Shown: positions 54,422-63,544 of the stretch, piece by piece | Position numbering within the stretch: the stretch's first letter is position 1 | How the letters are laid out: each line of letters opens with the position of its first letter | Source: JAICYJ01 sp963737445 | Lineage (GTDB): Bacteria > Actinomycetota > Thermoleophilia > Gaiellales > JAICJC01 | Direction: 5' to 3' | Assembly: GCA_963737445.1 (NCBI GenBank) | Contig: CAVTSO010000019.1 | Coordinates: 484,098 to 548,097 of the forward strand | DNA length: 64,000 nt | Notes under the pieces: model-generated | Databases searched by the model: none | Seen by the model: only the letters and a program-made list of their open reading frames with translations | What the model was told of the DNA's origin: nothing | Program-made: the position numbers and the translations under genes

Positions 54422-55405
54422 TCAGTAGGCGGCCAGGTCCCGCGCCGCCGAGAGAATGTCCTCTTCCAGCGGCAGGTACTCGCGCTCCAGCGGGGGCGCG
54501 AACGGGATTGGCGTGTCCAGCGCAGCCACCCGCCGAACCGGTGCATCCAGGTACTCGAACGTGTCCTGCGCGATCACGGCCGCCACCTCGCCGCCGAATC
54601 CGCCGGTCAGGTTGTCCTCGTGCACGATCAGCGTCTTGCCGGTCTTGCGCACCGAGTCCAGCACCGTGTCGCGATCGAACGGGACCAGCGTCCGCAGGTC
54701 GATCACCTCGACCGAGGTGTCCTCCTGCTCGAGCGTGTCAGCCACGGCCAGCGCCAGCTGCACGGTGGAGGCGTAGGTGATGATCGACAGGTCGCTGCCC
54801 TCGCGCACGACGTCGGCCTTGCCCAGCGGCACCAGCACACCGTCCCGCGGTCCGGTGGCGACCTGCTGCTTGACGCGGCGGTAGAGGAACTTGTGCTCGC
54901 AGAACACGACCGGGTTGGGATCGCGGATCGCGGACCGCAGCAGCCCGTAGGCATCGGTCGCGGTCGCCGGGCACACGATCTTGAGGCCGGCGTGGTGGTG
55001 GAACCACGCCTCCACGTTCTCGGAGTGGTACGGGCCGCCGCCGACCCCGCCGCCGTTGGGGCAGCGAACGACCAGCGGCACCGCCCAGCCGATGCGGTAG
55101 TGCATCTTCGCGGCGCACGTGATCAGCTGGTCGTACGCGCACGACACGAAGTCGGCGAACTGCATCTCGGCGATCGGCCGCTGCCCGGCCATGGCCGCGC
55201 CCACGGCGACGCCCACGATGCCCGACTCGGCCACCGGGGTGTCGATGGAGCGCAGCTCGCCGAATCGCTGCTGGAGCTCCTTGGTGGCCCCGAACGCGCC
55301 GCCCTGGCGGCCGACGTCCTCGCCCATCACGAACACCCGCTCGTCGATCTCCATCTCGTCGTGCATCGCGGCCCGGATCGCCTCCAGGTAGGTCATCTCA
55401 GGCAT
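54422..55405 (-). CDS. 2-oxoacid dehydrogenase E1 beta subunit
   Basis: This intact 327-residue protein starts at ATG 55405: MTYLEAIRAAMHDEMEIDER, VFVMGEDVGRQGGAFGATKE, DTPVAESGIVGVAVGAAMAG and GGGVGGGPYHSENVEAWFHH. The C-terminal transketolase domain (VIDLRTLVPFDRDTVLDSVR, LIVHEDNLTGGFGGEVAAVI) is complete. With the alpha subunit it forms the TPP-dependent decarboxylase of a pyruvate or branched-chain complex; which one cannot be decided. The alpha gene overlaps its start by 8 bases. No E2 or E3 gene follows; the next gene downstream is the diguanylate cyclase. Confidence 0.92.
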   Translation of the reverse strand: MPEMTYLEAIRAAMHDEMEIDERVFVMGEDVGRQGGAFGATKELQQRFGELRSIDTPVAESGIVGVAVGAAMAGQRPIAEMQFADFVSCAYDQLITCAAKMHYRIGWAVPLVVRCPNGGGVGGGPYHSENVEAWFHHHAGLKIVCPATATDAYGLLRSAIRDPNPVVFCEHKFLYRRVKQQVATGPRDGVLVPLGKADVVREGSDLSIITYASTVQLALAVADTLEQEDTSVEVIDLRTLVPFDRDTVLDSVRKTGKTLIVHEDNLTGGFGGEVAAVIAQDTFEYLDAPVRRVAALDTPIPFAPPLEREYLPLEEDILSAARDLAAY

Positions 55406-56438
55406 CGCTATCAGCCTCCGCGAACACCCCAAGGTGCGCCTCCGAGGGGTCCGCGAACCCGTCGGCGTCGGCCCGCTCGACCGCCTCGTGCACCTCGTCC
55501 TTGACCGTCGTGCGGATGCCCTCGAGCTTGGCCTCGTCGATCGTCCGCTCCTCTCGCAGCGCCTGCTCCAGGCGCTTCAGCGGATCCTTGTCCGACCACT
55601 CGGCCAGGAGCTCCATCGGCATGTAGCTCTCGTACTTGTCGTGGGCCGCGTGACCGGCCATGCGGTAGGTCTTGCACTCGATGAAGCGGGGGCCACGACC
55701 GGCGCGGCAGTGCGCCACCGCCTCGCTCATGGCCGAGTACACCGCCAGCACATCGTTGCCGTCCACCTCGATCGCGGGGATGCCGTATCCGAGCGCCTTC
55801 TTGTAGAGGTCCGTGACCTTCGTCTGCTTGCTGATCGGCGTCGTGTAGGCCCAGCGGTTGTTCTCGGCCACGAACACCGCCGGTACCTCGAGCACGGCCG
55901 CGATGTTCAGGCCCTCGTGGAAGTCGCCGCGAGAGGTGGCGCCGTCGCCGAAGGACGTGACGGCCACGCGATCCTCGCCGCGCTGCTTGTAGGCCAGCGC
56001 CGCACCCACCGTGAGCGGGATCATGTCGGCCATGTGCGACACCTGACAGGGGATGTTCCACTCGTAGCCGCCGATGTGCAGGTTGCCGTCCTTGCCGCGG
56101 GTCGTTGAGCCGGCCTTGCCCATGAACTGCGCGAACATGCGCCACACCGGCACGCCGTGCACCAGGTAGGAGCCGAGGTCGCGGATCCAGGGCGAGAGCC
56201 AGTCGCCGTCGGCGCCCCTGCGCAGCGGCGCCGCCATGCCCACCGAGATCGCCTCCTGGCCGCGGCCGGTGTAGTAGCTACCGGGCAGCTTGCCCTGCCG
56301 GTACAGGTTCAGCGCGCGCTCCTCGGTGGCGCGAGTCAGCACCATCCAGTAGTAGAGGTTCAGCGCCTCCTCGTCGGAGATGCGGGGCGCGGGAGCGGGC
56401 TCGGGGACGGCGGAGATGTTCCGTGCGGGTGTGCTCAT
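55398..56438 (-). CDS. 2-oxoacid dehydrogenase E1 alpha subunit
   Basis: The 346-residue protein begins with a short flexible leader, then EALNLYYWMVLTRATEERAL and GKLPGSYYTGRGQEAISVGM. The TPP-binding motif is complete, from TSFGDGATSRGDFHEGLN to VFVAENNRWAYTTP. The phosphorylation-loop region is CKTYRMAGHAAHDKYESY. It pairs with the beta subunit just downstream (8-base overlap). Confidence 0.92.
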   Translation of the reverse strand: MSTPARNISAVPEPAPAPRISDEEALNLYYWMVLTRATEERALNLYRQGKLPGSYYTGRGQEAISVGMAAPLRRGADGDWLSPWIRDLGSYLVHGVPVWRMFAQFMGKAGSTTRGKDGNLHIGGYEWNIPCQVSHMADMIPLTVGAALAYKQRGEDRVAVTSFGDGATSRGDFHEGLNIAAVLEVPAVFVAENNRWAYTTPISKQTKVTDLYKKALGYGIPAIEVDGNDVLAVYSAMSEAVAHCRAGRGPRFIECKTYRMAGHAAHDKYESYMPMELLAEWSDKDPLKRLEQALREERTIDEAKLEGIRTTVKDEVHEAVERADADGFADPSEAHLGVFAEADSDA

Positions 56439-56604
56439 CGGTTCAGGCGAGGTCCTCGTGTGGGGAGCGCGGACGGGTCAATGGGCTTATCGGCCATTTC
56501 CGGCGATACGCTTTAGACGGAACCTCGCGGGTCGGCAGATGCCCAACACGACGGGCCTGATACTAGCCTCCCCCACGGCCGTGGACTGTCAGCTAAACCC
56601 GGCC

Positions 56605-56841
56605 TTAACTCGCGGGATCCGCTCCATGGGGCGGCGACGAGTCATGCCCGCCGGTCGCGCACGCGACGCCGATCGGTGGGGATTCATGGACGCCGACCTT
56701 GACGGGCGGCGCCCCGTGCTCTCCCACGATCCCGGCCGCCAGCGCGGCCGCACGGGCCGCCTGCTGCCGCGTCGGATACTCCCCAGCGTCACGCTCTGGC
56801 TGGCCGTTGTACTTGACGCTCACGGTGAACACGCGCACCAC
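56605..56841 (-). CDS. Small hypothetical protein (78 aa)
   Basis: The first 50 residues look real: VRVFTVSVKYNGQPERDAGE, then YPTRQQAARAAALAAGIVGE. This is a beta strand pair followed by an Ala-rich helix, a common small fold in this group. The C-terminal 25 residues are Pro/Ser-rich and less convincing. Function is unknown. It lies upstream of the E1 alpha gene on the same strand. Confidence 0.45.
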   Translation of the reverse strand: MVRVFTVSVKYNGQPERDAGEYPTRQQAARAAALAAGIVGEHGAPPVKVGVHESPPIGVACATGGHDSSPPHGADPAS

Positions 56842-57121
56842 GCTCCCTGCGGTTAGGTCGCGCGGAAGCCACGCGCGGGTTGTCGGGTACTAAAGAGGAC
56901 GCGGCAACCGGCGCTTTTCTTCCACCCTACTGTCGCGGCGGGAACAGCCAGGCCAGGAGGCGCTTGGGGATCGATGGTGCCGGCGCCGTACGGGGCAGTG
57001 GCCGTGCCTGTCCGTGCGAAGGGTGTGCCAGCAGCGAGCGGAACGAAGCCATGCCGCGAGCATACAACCGCCCGGCGACGAACCTCTCGACTGCGCGGGG
57101 TGTCATACTCCATCGACCGCG

Positions 57122-57286
57122 ATGCCTCCCTCGCCCGCCTCCTCGATCGATGAGATCCGCCGCAAGGTCGTCAAGGAACTGGTCGACCTCGATGTGGCGT
57201 TTGCACGCAGGCGGTTGACGCGACGGCAGCGAATCGTCCGGGGACTGCGGCGCCGAACCGCAGTCCTCCGGCGTTTCGGTCGCTAG
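57122..57286 (+). CDS. Small basic hypothetical protein (54 aa)
   Basis: From ATG 57122 the product reads SIDEIRRKVVKELVDLDVAF, then a run of Arg-rich helix to LRRFGR. It could be a short helical nucleic-acid-binding protein. The frame is short and unsupported by motifs. Confidence 0.35.
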   Translation: MPPSPASSIDEIRRKVVKELVDLDVAFARRRLTRRQRIVRGLRRRTAVLRRFGR

Positions 57287-57304
57287 CCCCTGGCCTGCGT
57301 CGGC

Positions 57305-57928
57305 TCAGACGACCGGGGCGATGGCGCCGCTGTCGACCAGTCGGCGGGCCATACCCGGCGAGGGATCGTAGACCTCGACCTCGTACCCGGCGCCCGGATA
57401 GGCGATGTAGATGCTGAGCGGATGATCTGGGTCAACGGCGGCCCATCCACCCGACGAAAGCCTGATCAGCGACCCACCGTTCTTCGATCCGATCGCGCGG
57501 ACCGTGGACAGCGCGTGCGTGACCGGATACGTGCCCACCGTCAGGTAGTCAGGCGCGGCAGAGCCGACCGCCACCCCGGCGGGTAGGTAGCGAATGTAGA
57601 TGCGCCCGTCCGTCGTGTGCGTCAGCTCGTACCTGAAACCATGCGCCGGCCCGGCCCAGTAGACGGGGTGACCAACCGTCGCAACCCACGAGCTGAGAGC
57701 GCCGGTGGAAACCGCAGCCGCCCGCCCATGTTTCGCGCTCGAAGCACCGCCGTCGCGCAAATACAGTCCGGCGGCGATTCCGACCAGGGCCCCCAGCAGC
57801 ACGAAAGCAACGAACCACACCCACGGAGAACCGCTGAGCGTCCGGCTCGTTCGATCGCGCGTGGACGATTCTGCCGAGGAGTATTCCGACTCGGGCGTGG
57901 AGGCTGGTTCGGGGGCAGTCAACGTCAT
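57305..57928 (-). CDS. Membrane-anchored protein of unknown function (207 aa)
   Basis: I chose ATG 57928. An acidic Ser/Thr-rich cytosolic N-terminus (about 45 residues) precedes one membrane helix (VWFVAFVLLGALVGIAAGLY). An external domain follows, beginning WVATVGHPVYWAGPAHGFRY and YELTHTTDGRIYIRYLPAG. The external part is beta-rich with WAGP and IYIRYLP motifs that I associate with extracytoplasmic domains of actinobacterial proteins, but I cannot name a family. Confidence 0.65.
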   Translation of the reverse strand: MTLTAPEPASTPESEYSSAESSTRDRTSRTLSGSPWVWFVAFVLLGALVGIAAGLYLRDGGASSAKHGRAAAVSTGALSSWVATVGHPVYWAGPAHGFRYELTHTTDGRIYIRYLPAGVAVGSAAPDYLTVGTYPVTHALSTVRAIGSKNGGSLIRLSSGGWAAVDPDHPLSIYIAYPGAGYEVEVYDPSPGMARRLVDSGAIAPVV

Positions 57929-58049
57929 GCTGAGCGGTCTATCGTCCCCGATGGGGTAAGAGGTCACCCCCCGTTTGGGGGATTCGCCGGTTCCCGAAAA
58001 GCCACCTATCACAGCGGCGGCCTATGGCCGCCGAAAATGGCTTAACGAC

Positions 58050-58073
58050 GAGGGGCCCCTTTCGGGGCCCCTC
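58050..58073. terminator. Intrinsic terminator downstream of the collagen-like gene
   Basis: GAGGGGCCCC and GGGGCCCCTC form a perfect 10-bp stem with loop TTTC, 25 bases beyond the stop of the minus-strand collagen-like gene. The tract read past it on the minus strand is only weakly T-rich. Confidence 0.7.
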
Positions 58074-58097
58074 TGACTTACTGAAGAACTGTCCTAC

Positions 58098-58997
58098 CTA
58101 GCTCGCGCAGAGTGCATACGCCGCGATGCTAGGAGGAGTGCCATTTGCCGCGTGTAGGAACACCGTTGCGGTAGCCGTCCACGTGGCTGCAGCGCTTGGA
58201 TATGAGGAGGTGACCGCTGCGAGTGTATGCGCCGCGTCGTTGCCCGTGATGTTGGCACCGCCGCCGACCATATTCCCGCTCGAGCAGGTGGCCGTGGAAG
58301 TCACCGTTGCACCTACAGCGGCGTTTCCAGGGAAGCCGCCGGCCGTTCCGGCAACGATCGTCACCGTCGTCGAGCCATTGGCACCGTTGCAAACGTAGGA
58401 AGTGCCGCTGACCGAGACGAGCTTCTGTCCCGCATTGGCGCAGTTCGCGCCTGCTGCTTCAGCCGTCACCGTGACGCTTTGACCGTCCGCGCCGTTGGTT
58501 CCGTCCGTGCCATTGACTCCGTCCGTGCCGTTGACTCCGTCCGCGCCGTTGACTCCGTCCGCGCCGTTGGTGCCATCCGTGCCGTTGGTGCCATCGACAC
58601 CTGGGTCACCCTGCGGGCCGGTAGGCCCAGCGGGGCCCATCGGGCCGGTCGGCCCGGCCGGGCCGACGTCACCCTGCAGACCCTGAGCACCGTCAACACC
58701 ATTCGTGCCGTTGGTTCCGTCGATGCCGTTGGTTCCATCGATGCCGTTGGTTCCGTCCGTGCCGTTGATGCCAGCGAGTCCAGCGGCCCCGGTAGCACCG
58801 GTCGGCCCGGGCGTCATCGAGCGATGCAATGCTCGTTTGACACCGCCGTGCAGGACCTGGAGATGCCGATCTACGCACGTGAACTTCGCGCAGGTTGCGG
58901 GCCAGTGGACGGATGTGGCTGTGGCTGCGCCGGCAACCCCGGCAGTGCCAAGAGCAATGCCGAGCACGACAGCGAATACCGTGCGTTTGATCTTCAT
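58098..58997 (-). CDS. Secreted collagen-like triple-helix protein
   Basis: The ATG at 58997 follows GGAGGAAGC. A signal peptide (MKIKRTVFAVVLGIALGTAG) is followed by a short head domain with two Cys. About 38 consecutive Gly-X-Y triplets begin GPTGATGAAGLAG and continue through many GTN, GTD, GAD and GVN units, with GPA/GPT/GPM triplets in the middle. The C-terminal domain (about 100 residues) is beta-rich with paired Cys and ends YALCAS. Triplet-rich bacterial collagens are surface or extracellular proteins. The longer open frame upstream is a shadow of the isocitrate dehydrogenase gene. Confidence 0.9.
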   Translation of the reverse strand: MKIKRTVFAVVLGIALGTAGVAGAATATSVHWPATCAKFTCVDRHLQVLHGGVKRALHRSMTPGPTGATGAAGLAGINGTDGTNGIDGTNGIDGTNGTNGVDGAQGLQGDVGPAGPTGPMGPAGPTGPQGDPGVDGTNGTDGTNGADGVNGADGVNGTDGVNGTDGTNGADGQSVTVTAEAAGANCANAGQKLVSVSGTSYVCNGANGSTTVTIVAGTAGGFPGNAAVGATVTSTATCSSGNMVGGGANITGNDAAHTLAAVTSSYPSAAATWTATATVFLHAANGTPPSIAAYALCAS

Positions 58998-59201
58998 GCT
59001 TCCTCCGAAGACGTCGACGAACAGGACAGGAAGAGCGAGCGGTGACCGATCGGGCGGGGGAGCCCTAGGCAGGCAGTGGTCGCTCGATCGAACATCGACC
59101 GGTGCGGGGGCTCTCTCCATCACTCTGACGGGGTAACCACGTGCGTGGCGGCGCCGGAGACCGGATCGTGTAGCGGGGAGCTTTCGGTAGGCTGCCCGCC
59201 G

Positions 59202-60638
59202 ATGACGCTGGTGACTCTCATACCGGGCGACGGGATCGGCCCCGAGGTGGTCGATTCGGCCCGCCGGATCGTCGACGCCAGCGGCGCGCCGATCGAGTGG
59301 GAGCCGCGCCAGGCCGGCGCCGAGGTGTTCAAGCAGGGCCTGCCGACGGGCGTCCCGCAGGACACGATCGACTCGATCAGCCGCTCGCAGGTCGTGCTCA
59401 AGGGCCCGCTGGAGACGCCGGTCGGCTTCGGCGAGAAGAGCGCTAACGTGACCCTGCGCAAGCTGTTCGAGACCTACGCCAACATCCGCCCCGCACGCGA
59501 GTTCCCCGGCGTCGTCACGCCCTACTCCGGCCGTGGCATCGACCTGGTCGTGGTCCGCGAGAACGTCGAGGACCTCTACGCCGGCATCGAGCATATGCAG
59601 ACCCCGGGGGTCGCGCAGTGCCTGAAGGTGATCTCCCGCAAGGGCTGCGAGAAGATCGTGCGCCTGGCGTTCGAGTTCGCGCGGGCCGAGGGCCGCTCCA
59701 GCGTCGCCTGCGCCACGAAGTCGAACATCATGAAGCTGACCGAGGGCCTGCTCAAGCGCACGTTCGAGGAGATCGCGCCTGAGTACCCCGAGATCGAGTC
59801 CTGGCACGTGATCGTCGACAACTGCGCGCACCAGCTGGTCAAGCGCCCGGAGCAGTTCGACGTGATCGTGACCACCAACATGAACGGCGACATCCTCAGC
59901 GACCTCACCTCCGCCCTGGTCGGCGGCCTCGGCTTCGCCCCCTCGGCGAACCTCGGCAGCGACGTCGCGATCTTCGAGGCAGTGCACGGATCGGCACCCA
60001 AGTACGCCGGCAAGAACACCATCAACCCGACCGCCATGATCGGCGCGGCGGTGATGATGCTCCGCCACCTGAACCTGTTCGACCAGGCCGCCGCGATCGA
60101 GAACGCGCTGCTTTGCACGCTCGAGCAGGGCACACTCACCCGCGACGTCGTCGGCGACGCGGGCGCCGCTTCCACCACCGCGTTCACCGATGCCATCATC
60201 GCCAACCTGGGCAACGAGTCGGCGTCCTGGCCGGCCCGGTGCTACCGGCCGCTGAAGATGCCCGAGATCACGCGCGACCCCGTGATGGTGCGCCCGGCCG
60301 TGCGCCGGGTGGCCGGCCTGGACGTGTTCGTCGAGTTCGGAGGCACGCCGGACGAGCTCGGCACCTCGATGCAGCGGCTGGTCGAGAGCAGCCCGGTCGA
60401 GCTCAAGATCGTCGACAACCGGGGCACCCGCGTGTTCCCGGCCACCGGCACTCCCACCGATTGCGTGGACGCCTGGCGCTGCCGCTTCATCATGCGCGAC
60501 TCGGCGGCCGGCCTGTCCGACGCCGACCTCTTGACCCTGCTATCGCGCCTGGCCGAGGAGCACCGCTTCACGCACATCGAGAAGCTGCACGAGTTCGACG
60601 GCGCCCAGGCCTACAGCAAGGCTCAGGGCGAAGACTGA
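59202..60638 (+). CDS. icd: Isocitrate dehydrogenase (type with C-terminal extension)
   Basis: The 478-residue protein reads VTLIPGDGIGPEVVDSARRI, then KSANVTLRKLFETYANIRPA (the substrate-binding Ser and Arg cluster). VVRENVEDLYAGIEH, NCAHQLVKRPEQFDVIVTTN and GDILSDLTSALVGGLGFAPS hold the metal-binding Asp, and AVHGSAPKYAGKNTINPTAM is the cofactor loop. About 140 extra C-terminal residues follow the core, as in the longer Rickettsia/Thermus-type enzymes. It makes 2-oxoglutarate in the TCA cycle. NAD versus NADP preference is not certain from these motifs. Confidence 0.9.
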   Translation: MTLVTLIPGDGIGPEVVDSARRIVDASGAPIEWEPRQAGAEVFKQGLPTGVPQDTIDSISRSQVVLKGPLETPVGFGEKSANVTLRKLFETYANIRPAREFPGVVTPYSGRGIDLVVVRENVEDLYAGIEHMQTPGVAQCLKVISRKGCEKIVRLAFEFARAEGRSSVACATKSNIMKLTEGLLKRTFEEIAPEYPEIESWHVIVDNCAHQLVKRPEQFDVIVTTNMNGDILSDLTSALVGGLGFAPSANLGSDVAIFEAVHGSAPKYAGKNTINPTAMIGAAVMMLRHLNLFDQAAAIENALLCTLEQGTLTRDVVGDAGAASTTAFTDAIIANLGNESASWPARCYRPLKMPEITRDPVMVRPAVRRVAGLDVFVEFGGTPDELGTSMQRLVESSPVELKIVDNRGTRVFPATGTPTDCVDAWRCRFIMRDSAAGLSDADLLTLLSRLAEEHRFTHIEKLHEFDGAQAYSKAQGED

Positions 60639-60655
60639 GGGATAGACTTCGGTCG

Positions 60656-61057
60656 ATGGACGAGCTCGACCCCCAGATCGCAGCCTCGCAGAGCGTCGCC
60701 GAGGTGATGATCAAGCGACCCAAGACCCTCGCCGCGGGCGCGACGGTGTCCGACGCGCGGCGGGTGTTCGAGAACCCGCGCGTGCAGGTGTGCCCGCTCG
60801 TCGAGGAGGACGGACGCCTGGTCGGCGAGCTGACACGCGACCTCATCCCCGACGCCGCCGACGACGCCGCCCCGGCCCGCGGCTACGCCGGCGACCGCCC
60901 GCCCACCATCTCACCGCACGCCAGCATGGGCCAGGCCATGGAGCGTCTCGAGCAGTTGGGCAGCGAGCGCCTGGCCGTGATCGACGACGACGGCCGCCTC
61001 AGCGGCCTGCTGTGCCTGAACCGGCGGCACGGGCGATTCTGCGTCGATCCCCGCTGA
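60656..61057 (+). CDS. CBS-domain pair protein
   Basis: The 133-residue protein starts at ATG 60656, 17 bases after icd. SVAEVMIKRPKTLAAGATVS and VQVCPLVEEDGRLVGELTRD form the first CBS unit. RPPTISPHASMGQAMERLEQ and RLAVIDDDGRLSGLLCLN form the second. CBS pairs usually bind adenosyl ligands. Position suggests an energy-sensing role linked to icd, but this is inference. Confidence 0.85.
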   Translation: MDELDPQIAASQSVAEVMIKRPKTLAAGATVSDARRVFENPRVQVCPLVEEDGRLVGELTRDLIPDAADDAAPARGYAGDRPPTISPHASMGQAMERLEQLGSERLAVIDDDGRLSGLLCLNRRHGRFCVDPR

Positions 61058-61074
61058 CTCCGTAGATTGGGCCG

Positions 61075-61881
61075 GTGCTGATCCCGGATCTGATCGAGGA
61101 CTTCCGCCGCGACGGCGCGGTACGGGTGCGCGGCGCCTTCACCCCCGACGAGGTGGCGCTGGTCGAGCGCGGCATCGAGCGCAACCTGGCAGAGCCCAGC
61201 GAGCGGGCGCTGGTTGCCAGCCGCGACGACGACGCCGGCCGCTTCGTCGAGGATTTCTGCAACTGGCAGCGGATATCCGAGTACGAGCAGTTCATCCGCA
61301 GCTCGCAGGCCGCCTCCATCGCCGGGCAGCTGATGGGCACCGGACAGGTTCGCCTGTACCACGACCACATGCTGGTGAAGGAGCCGGGCACCCGGCAGCG
61401 CACGCCCTGGCACCAGGACCAGCCGTACTACAACATCGCCGGCTCGCAAACCTGCTCCCTGTGGATGCCCGTCGATCCCGTCAGCAGGGAATCGACGCTC
61501 GAGTTCGTCGCCGGGTCGCACCTGGGGCCGTGGCTGATGCCGCGCACGTTCATGGACAGCCAGGCACGCTGGTTCCCGGAGGGCAGCCTGCAGGACCTGC
61601 CCGACATCGAGGCCGACCGCGACGCCTTCCCGATAGTGGGCTGGGAGCTCGAGCCGGGCGACGGCGTGTTCTTTCACATGCTGGCGCTGCACGCGGCGGG
61701 TGGGGTCGGCGGCGACCGCCGCCGCCGCGCCTTCTCGGTGCGCTTCATGGGCGACGACGTCGTGCACGCGCCGCGGGCCTGGCGCACGTCGCCCGAGTTC
61801 CCGGGCCTGACCGAGCAGCTGCCGGAGGGCGCGCCGATGGACACGCCCCTGTTCCCCGTGCTCTGGAGCAATCCCGGCTAA
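61075..61881 (+). CDS. Phytanoyl-CoA dioxygenase (PhyH) family Fe(II)/2-oxoglutarate enzyme
   Basis: The GTG at 61075 starts a 268-residue protein. The iron ligands are His113 and Asp115 in TPWHQDQPYYN and the distal His, probably 206, in MLALHAAGG. The 2-oxoglutarate Arg follows in RAFSVRFMGDD. It hydroxylates an unknown substrate. It lies downstream of icd, whose product makes the co-substrate 2-oxoglutarate. Its TAA overlaps the opposite-strand stop of potD. Confidence 0.88.
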   Translation: MLIPDLIEDFRRDGAVRVRGAFTPDEVALVERGIERNLAEPSERALVASRDDDAGRFVEDFCNWQRISEYEQFIRSSQAASIAGQLMGTGQVRLYHDHMLVKEPGTRQRTPWHQDQPYYNIAGSQTCSLWMPVDPVSRESTLEFVAGSHLGPWLMPRTFMDSQARWFPEGSLQDLPDIEADRDAFPIVGWELEPGDGVFFHMLALHAAGGVGGDRRRRAFSVRFMGDDVVHAPRAWRTSPEFPGLTEQLPEGAPMDTPLFPVLWSNPG

Positions 61882-63008
61882 GCGCTGGTGAACTTGTTCC
61901 AGATGGCGACGCGCTTGTTGAGGCCGTCCGGCGTCGTCTGGAGGATCTCGTAGTCGTCGAGGATGCGCTGGGGGAACACGACCAGCGGATTCTGGGCGAG
62001 GGCGCCCACCAGCGGATAGCTGGCCGGCGTGCCCACCTCGTACTGGTGGTACTCCATCTCCTTCGCGTTCACCGCCGGCTCGAGGATGTAGTTGATCCAC
62101 GCGTGTGCCGCCACCGGGTCGGGCGCGTAGGCGCTGATCGCCCAGTTGTCGATCCAGATCTCCGACTTGCCCTCGGGCGCCACCACGGAGAAGTCCCCCT
62201 TGCGCGCGGCCTTGGCCCGCAGCCCGTCCCCCGAGTAGATGATGCCCAGGTTGACGTCGCCCTTGCTGAACGGGTCGACCTCGTCGGTGTTGATGCGGTT
62301 GACGTAGGGACGCACCTTCAGCAGCAGCTGCTCGGCCTGGTTCAGCTCGCTGTCGTCCTCGGAGTTCATCGAGTAGCCGAACGAGTTCAGCGCCACGCCG
62401 ATCACCTCGGCGGGCGACTCGATGAAGTTGACCTTCACGCCGGGATCCTTGTGCGGCAGGTAGTCGAAGAAATCCTTCCACGACGCCAGGTCGGTCTTGA
62501 CGATCTTCGGGTCGTAGCCGATCGCCGTGATGCCGACGTCCTTCATCACGGAGTAGACGTTGCCCGGGTCGTATACGAGCTCGGTCCAGTGCGGCGCCAG
62601 GTTCTTGAGGTTCGGAATCAGGCTGTGGTCGAGCTTGGCAAGCAGTCCCAGGTTCTTCTCGATGCGCACGTGGTCGGCGTCCGGGACGATGATGTCGTAC
62701 AGCTTCTGGCCTTTGGTCGCCGTCAGCTTGGTAAACAGTTCCTCGTTGGAGCCGTAGTTGGTCTCCTTGACCGTGACGCCGTACTTGCTGCCGAACGCCT
62801 TCTCGTTGTTCGGGTCGATGTACTGCGACCAGTTGTAGATCTGCAGCGTGCTCTCGATCTTCGCTCCGCTGGAGACGGAGAGCGCCGACGCAGTGCCGCC
62901 GCTGGACGTGGAGCCGCCGCATGCCGCGCCGGCCAGGGCCAGAGCTCCCAGACCGAGCACCTCGCGACGGTTCAGCCGCCGCCCGTCGCTGGGGTGGGAC
63001 TCGTCCAT
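61878..63008 (-). CDS. potD: Polyamine ABC transporter substrate-binding lipoprotein (PotD-like)
   Basis: I chose ATG 63008 (MDESHP). The leader has RRLNRREVLGLGALALAG ending in an Ala-Ala-Cys lipobox, so export is by a twin-arginine-like lipoprotein signal. The mature protein begins STLQIYNWSQYIDPNNEKAF and continues KLYDIIVPDADHVRIEKN, WKDFFDYLP, LGIIYSGDGLRAKA and WIDNWAISAYAPDPVAAHAW, typical of PotD/PotF. It would bind spermidine or putrescine. No permease or ATPase genes are in the window. It converges on the PhyH gene with overlapping stops. Confidence 0.9.
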   Translation of the reverse strand: MDESHPSDGRRLNRREVLGLGALALAGAACGGSTSSGGTASALSVSSGAKIESTLQIYNWSQYIDPNNEKAFGSKYGVTVKETNYGSNEELFTKLTATKGQKLYDIIVPDADHVRIEKNLGLLAKLDHSLIPNLKNLAPHWTELVYDPGNVYSVMKDVGITAIGYDPKIVKTDLASWKDFFDYLPHKDPGVKVNFIESPAEVIGVALNSFGYSMNSEDDSELNQAEQLLLKVRPYVNRINTDEVDPFSKGDVNLGIIYSGDGLRAKAARKGDFSVVAPEGKSEIWIDNWAISAYAPDPVAAHAWINYILEPAVNAKEMEYHQYEVGTPASYPLVGALAQNPLVVFPQRILDDYEILQTTPDGLNKRVAIWNKFTSA

Positions 63009-63127
63009 GATCTCGTCTCCTCGTGAGGTCTCGCAGGTGTCGGCTGACACTAGAACGCCGGAGGTGACAGGTCAATCCGCCCGCGGGAAGGCACACGCGG
63101 GCTGTGAGATCGGGTACCGTAGCCAGC

Positions 63128-63544
63128 GTGGGTTACAGCACGCTCCTGTTCTTGCATGTGCTCGGCGCCTTCACCCTGGTCGCGTCGGTGGGCCTGTTCC
63201 TCGCCATCCTGCTGGCGGTCAGGCGACAGCCCAACACCCTGGTGGCGCAGCGGATGCTTCCGACCGCGCGCGTGCTGTGGGCGGTCGGCGGCCTGTCGGC
63301 GCTGGTGTTCGGCATCTGGCTGGCGATCCACGTCAGCCAGTACTCGCTCACCGACGGCTGGATCCTCGGCGCGATCGTGCTGTGGGTGATCGCCTCGGCC
63401 ATCGGCGGGCGCATCTCGGCGGGCTACAAGAACCTGGGTGACGGGTCGCTCGCCCAGAGCCAGGCGCTGGTAATGCATGGTCTGCTGGTGCTGTCGGTGC
63501 TGCTGCTCCTGCTCGACATGATCTACAAGCCCGGTGCCGGATGA
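63128..63544 (+). CDS. Four-helix integral membrane protein (DUF2269-like)
   Basis: From GTG 63128 (VGYSTLLFLHVLGAFTLVAS; GTG 63104 is possible) the protein has four hydrophobic segments. Conserved-looking His residues lie in LFLHVLGAF and WLAIHVSQY, and Gly-rich helix ends are present. The layout is typical of small DUF2269-type membrane proteins, whose role is unknown. The stop overlaps the next start as ATGA. Confidence 0.75.
   Translation: MGYSTLLFLHVLGAFTLVASVGLFLAILLAVRRQPNTLVAQRMLPTARVLWAVGGLSALVFGIWLAIHVSQYSLTDGWILGAIVLWVIASAIGGRISAGYKNLGDGSLAQSQALVMHGLLVLSVLLLLLDMIYKPGAG

Noticed and set aside
58490..58760. CRISPR-like array in the repetitive tract
   Set aside because: The short repeats are in-frame Gly-X-Y codons of the collagen-like gene, without uniform repeats or unique spacers.
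58998..60068. Extension of the collagen-like frame upstream of 58997 (656-codon open frame)
   Set aside because: The upstream part is antisense to isocitrate dehydrogenase and has shadow-frame composition. The ATG at 58997 has a good ribosome site and begins a signal peptide.
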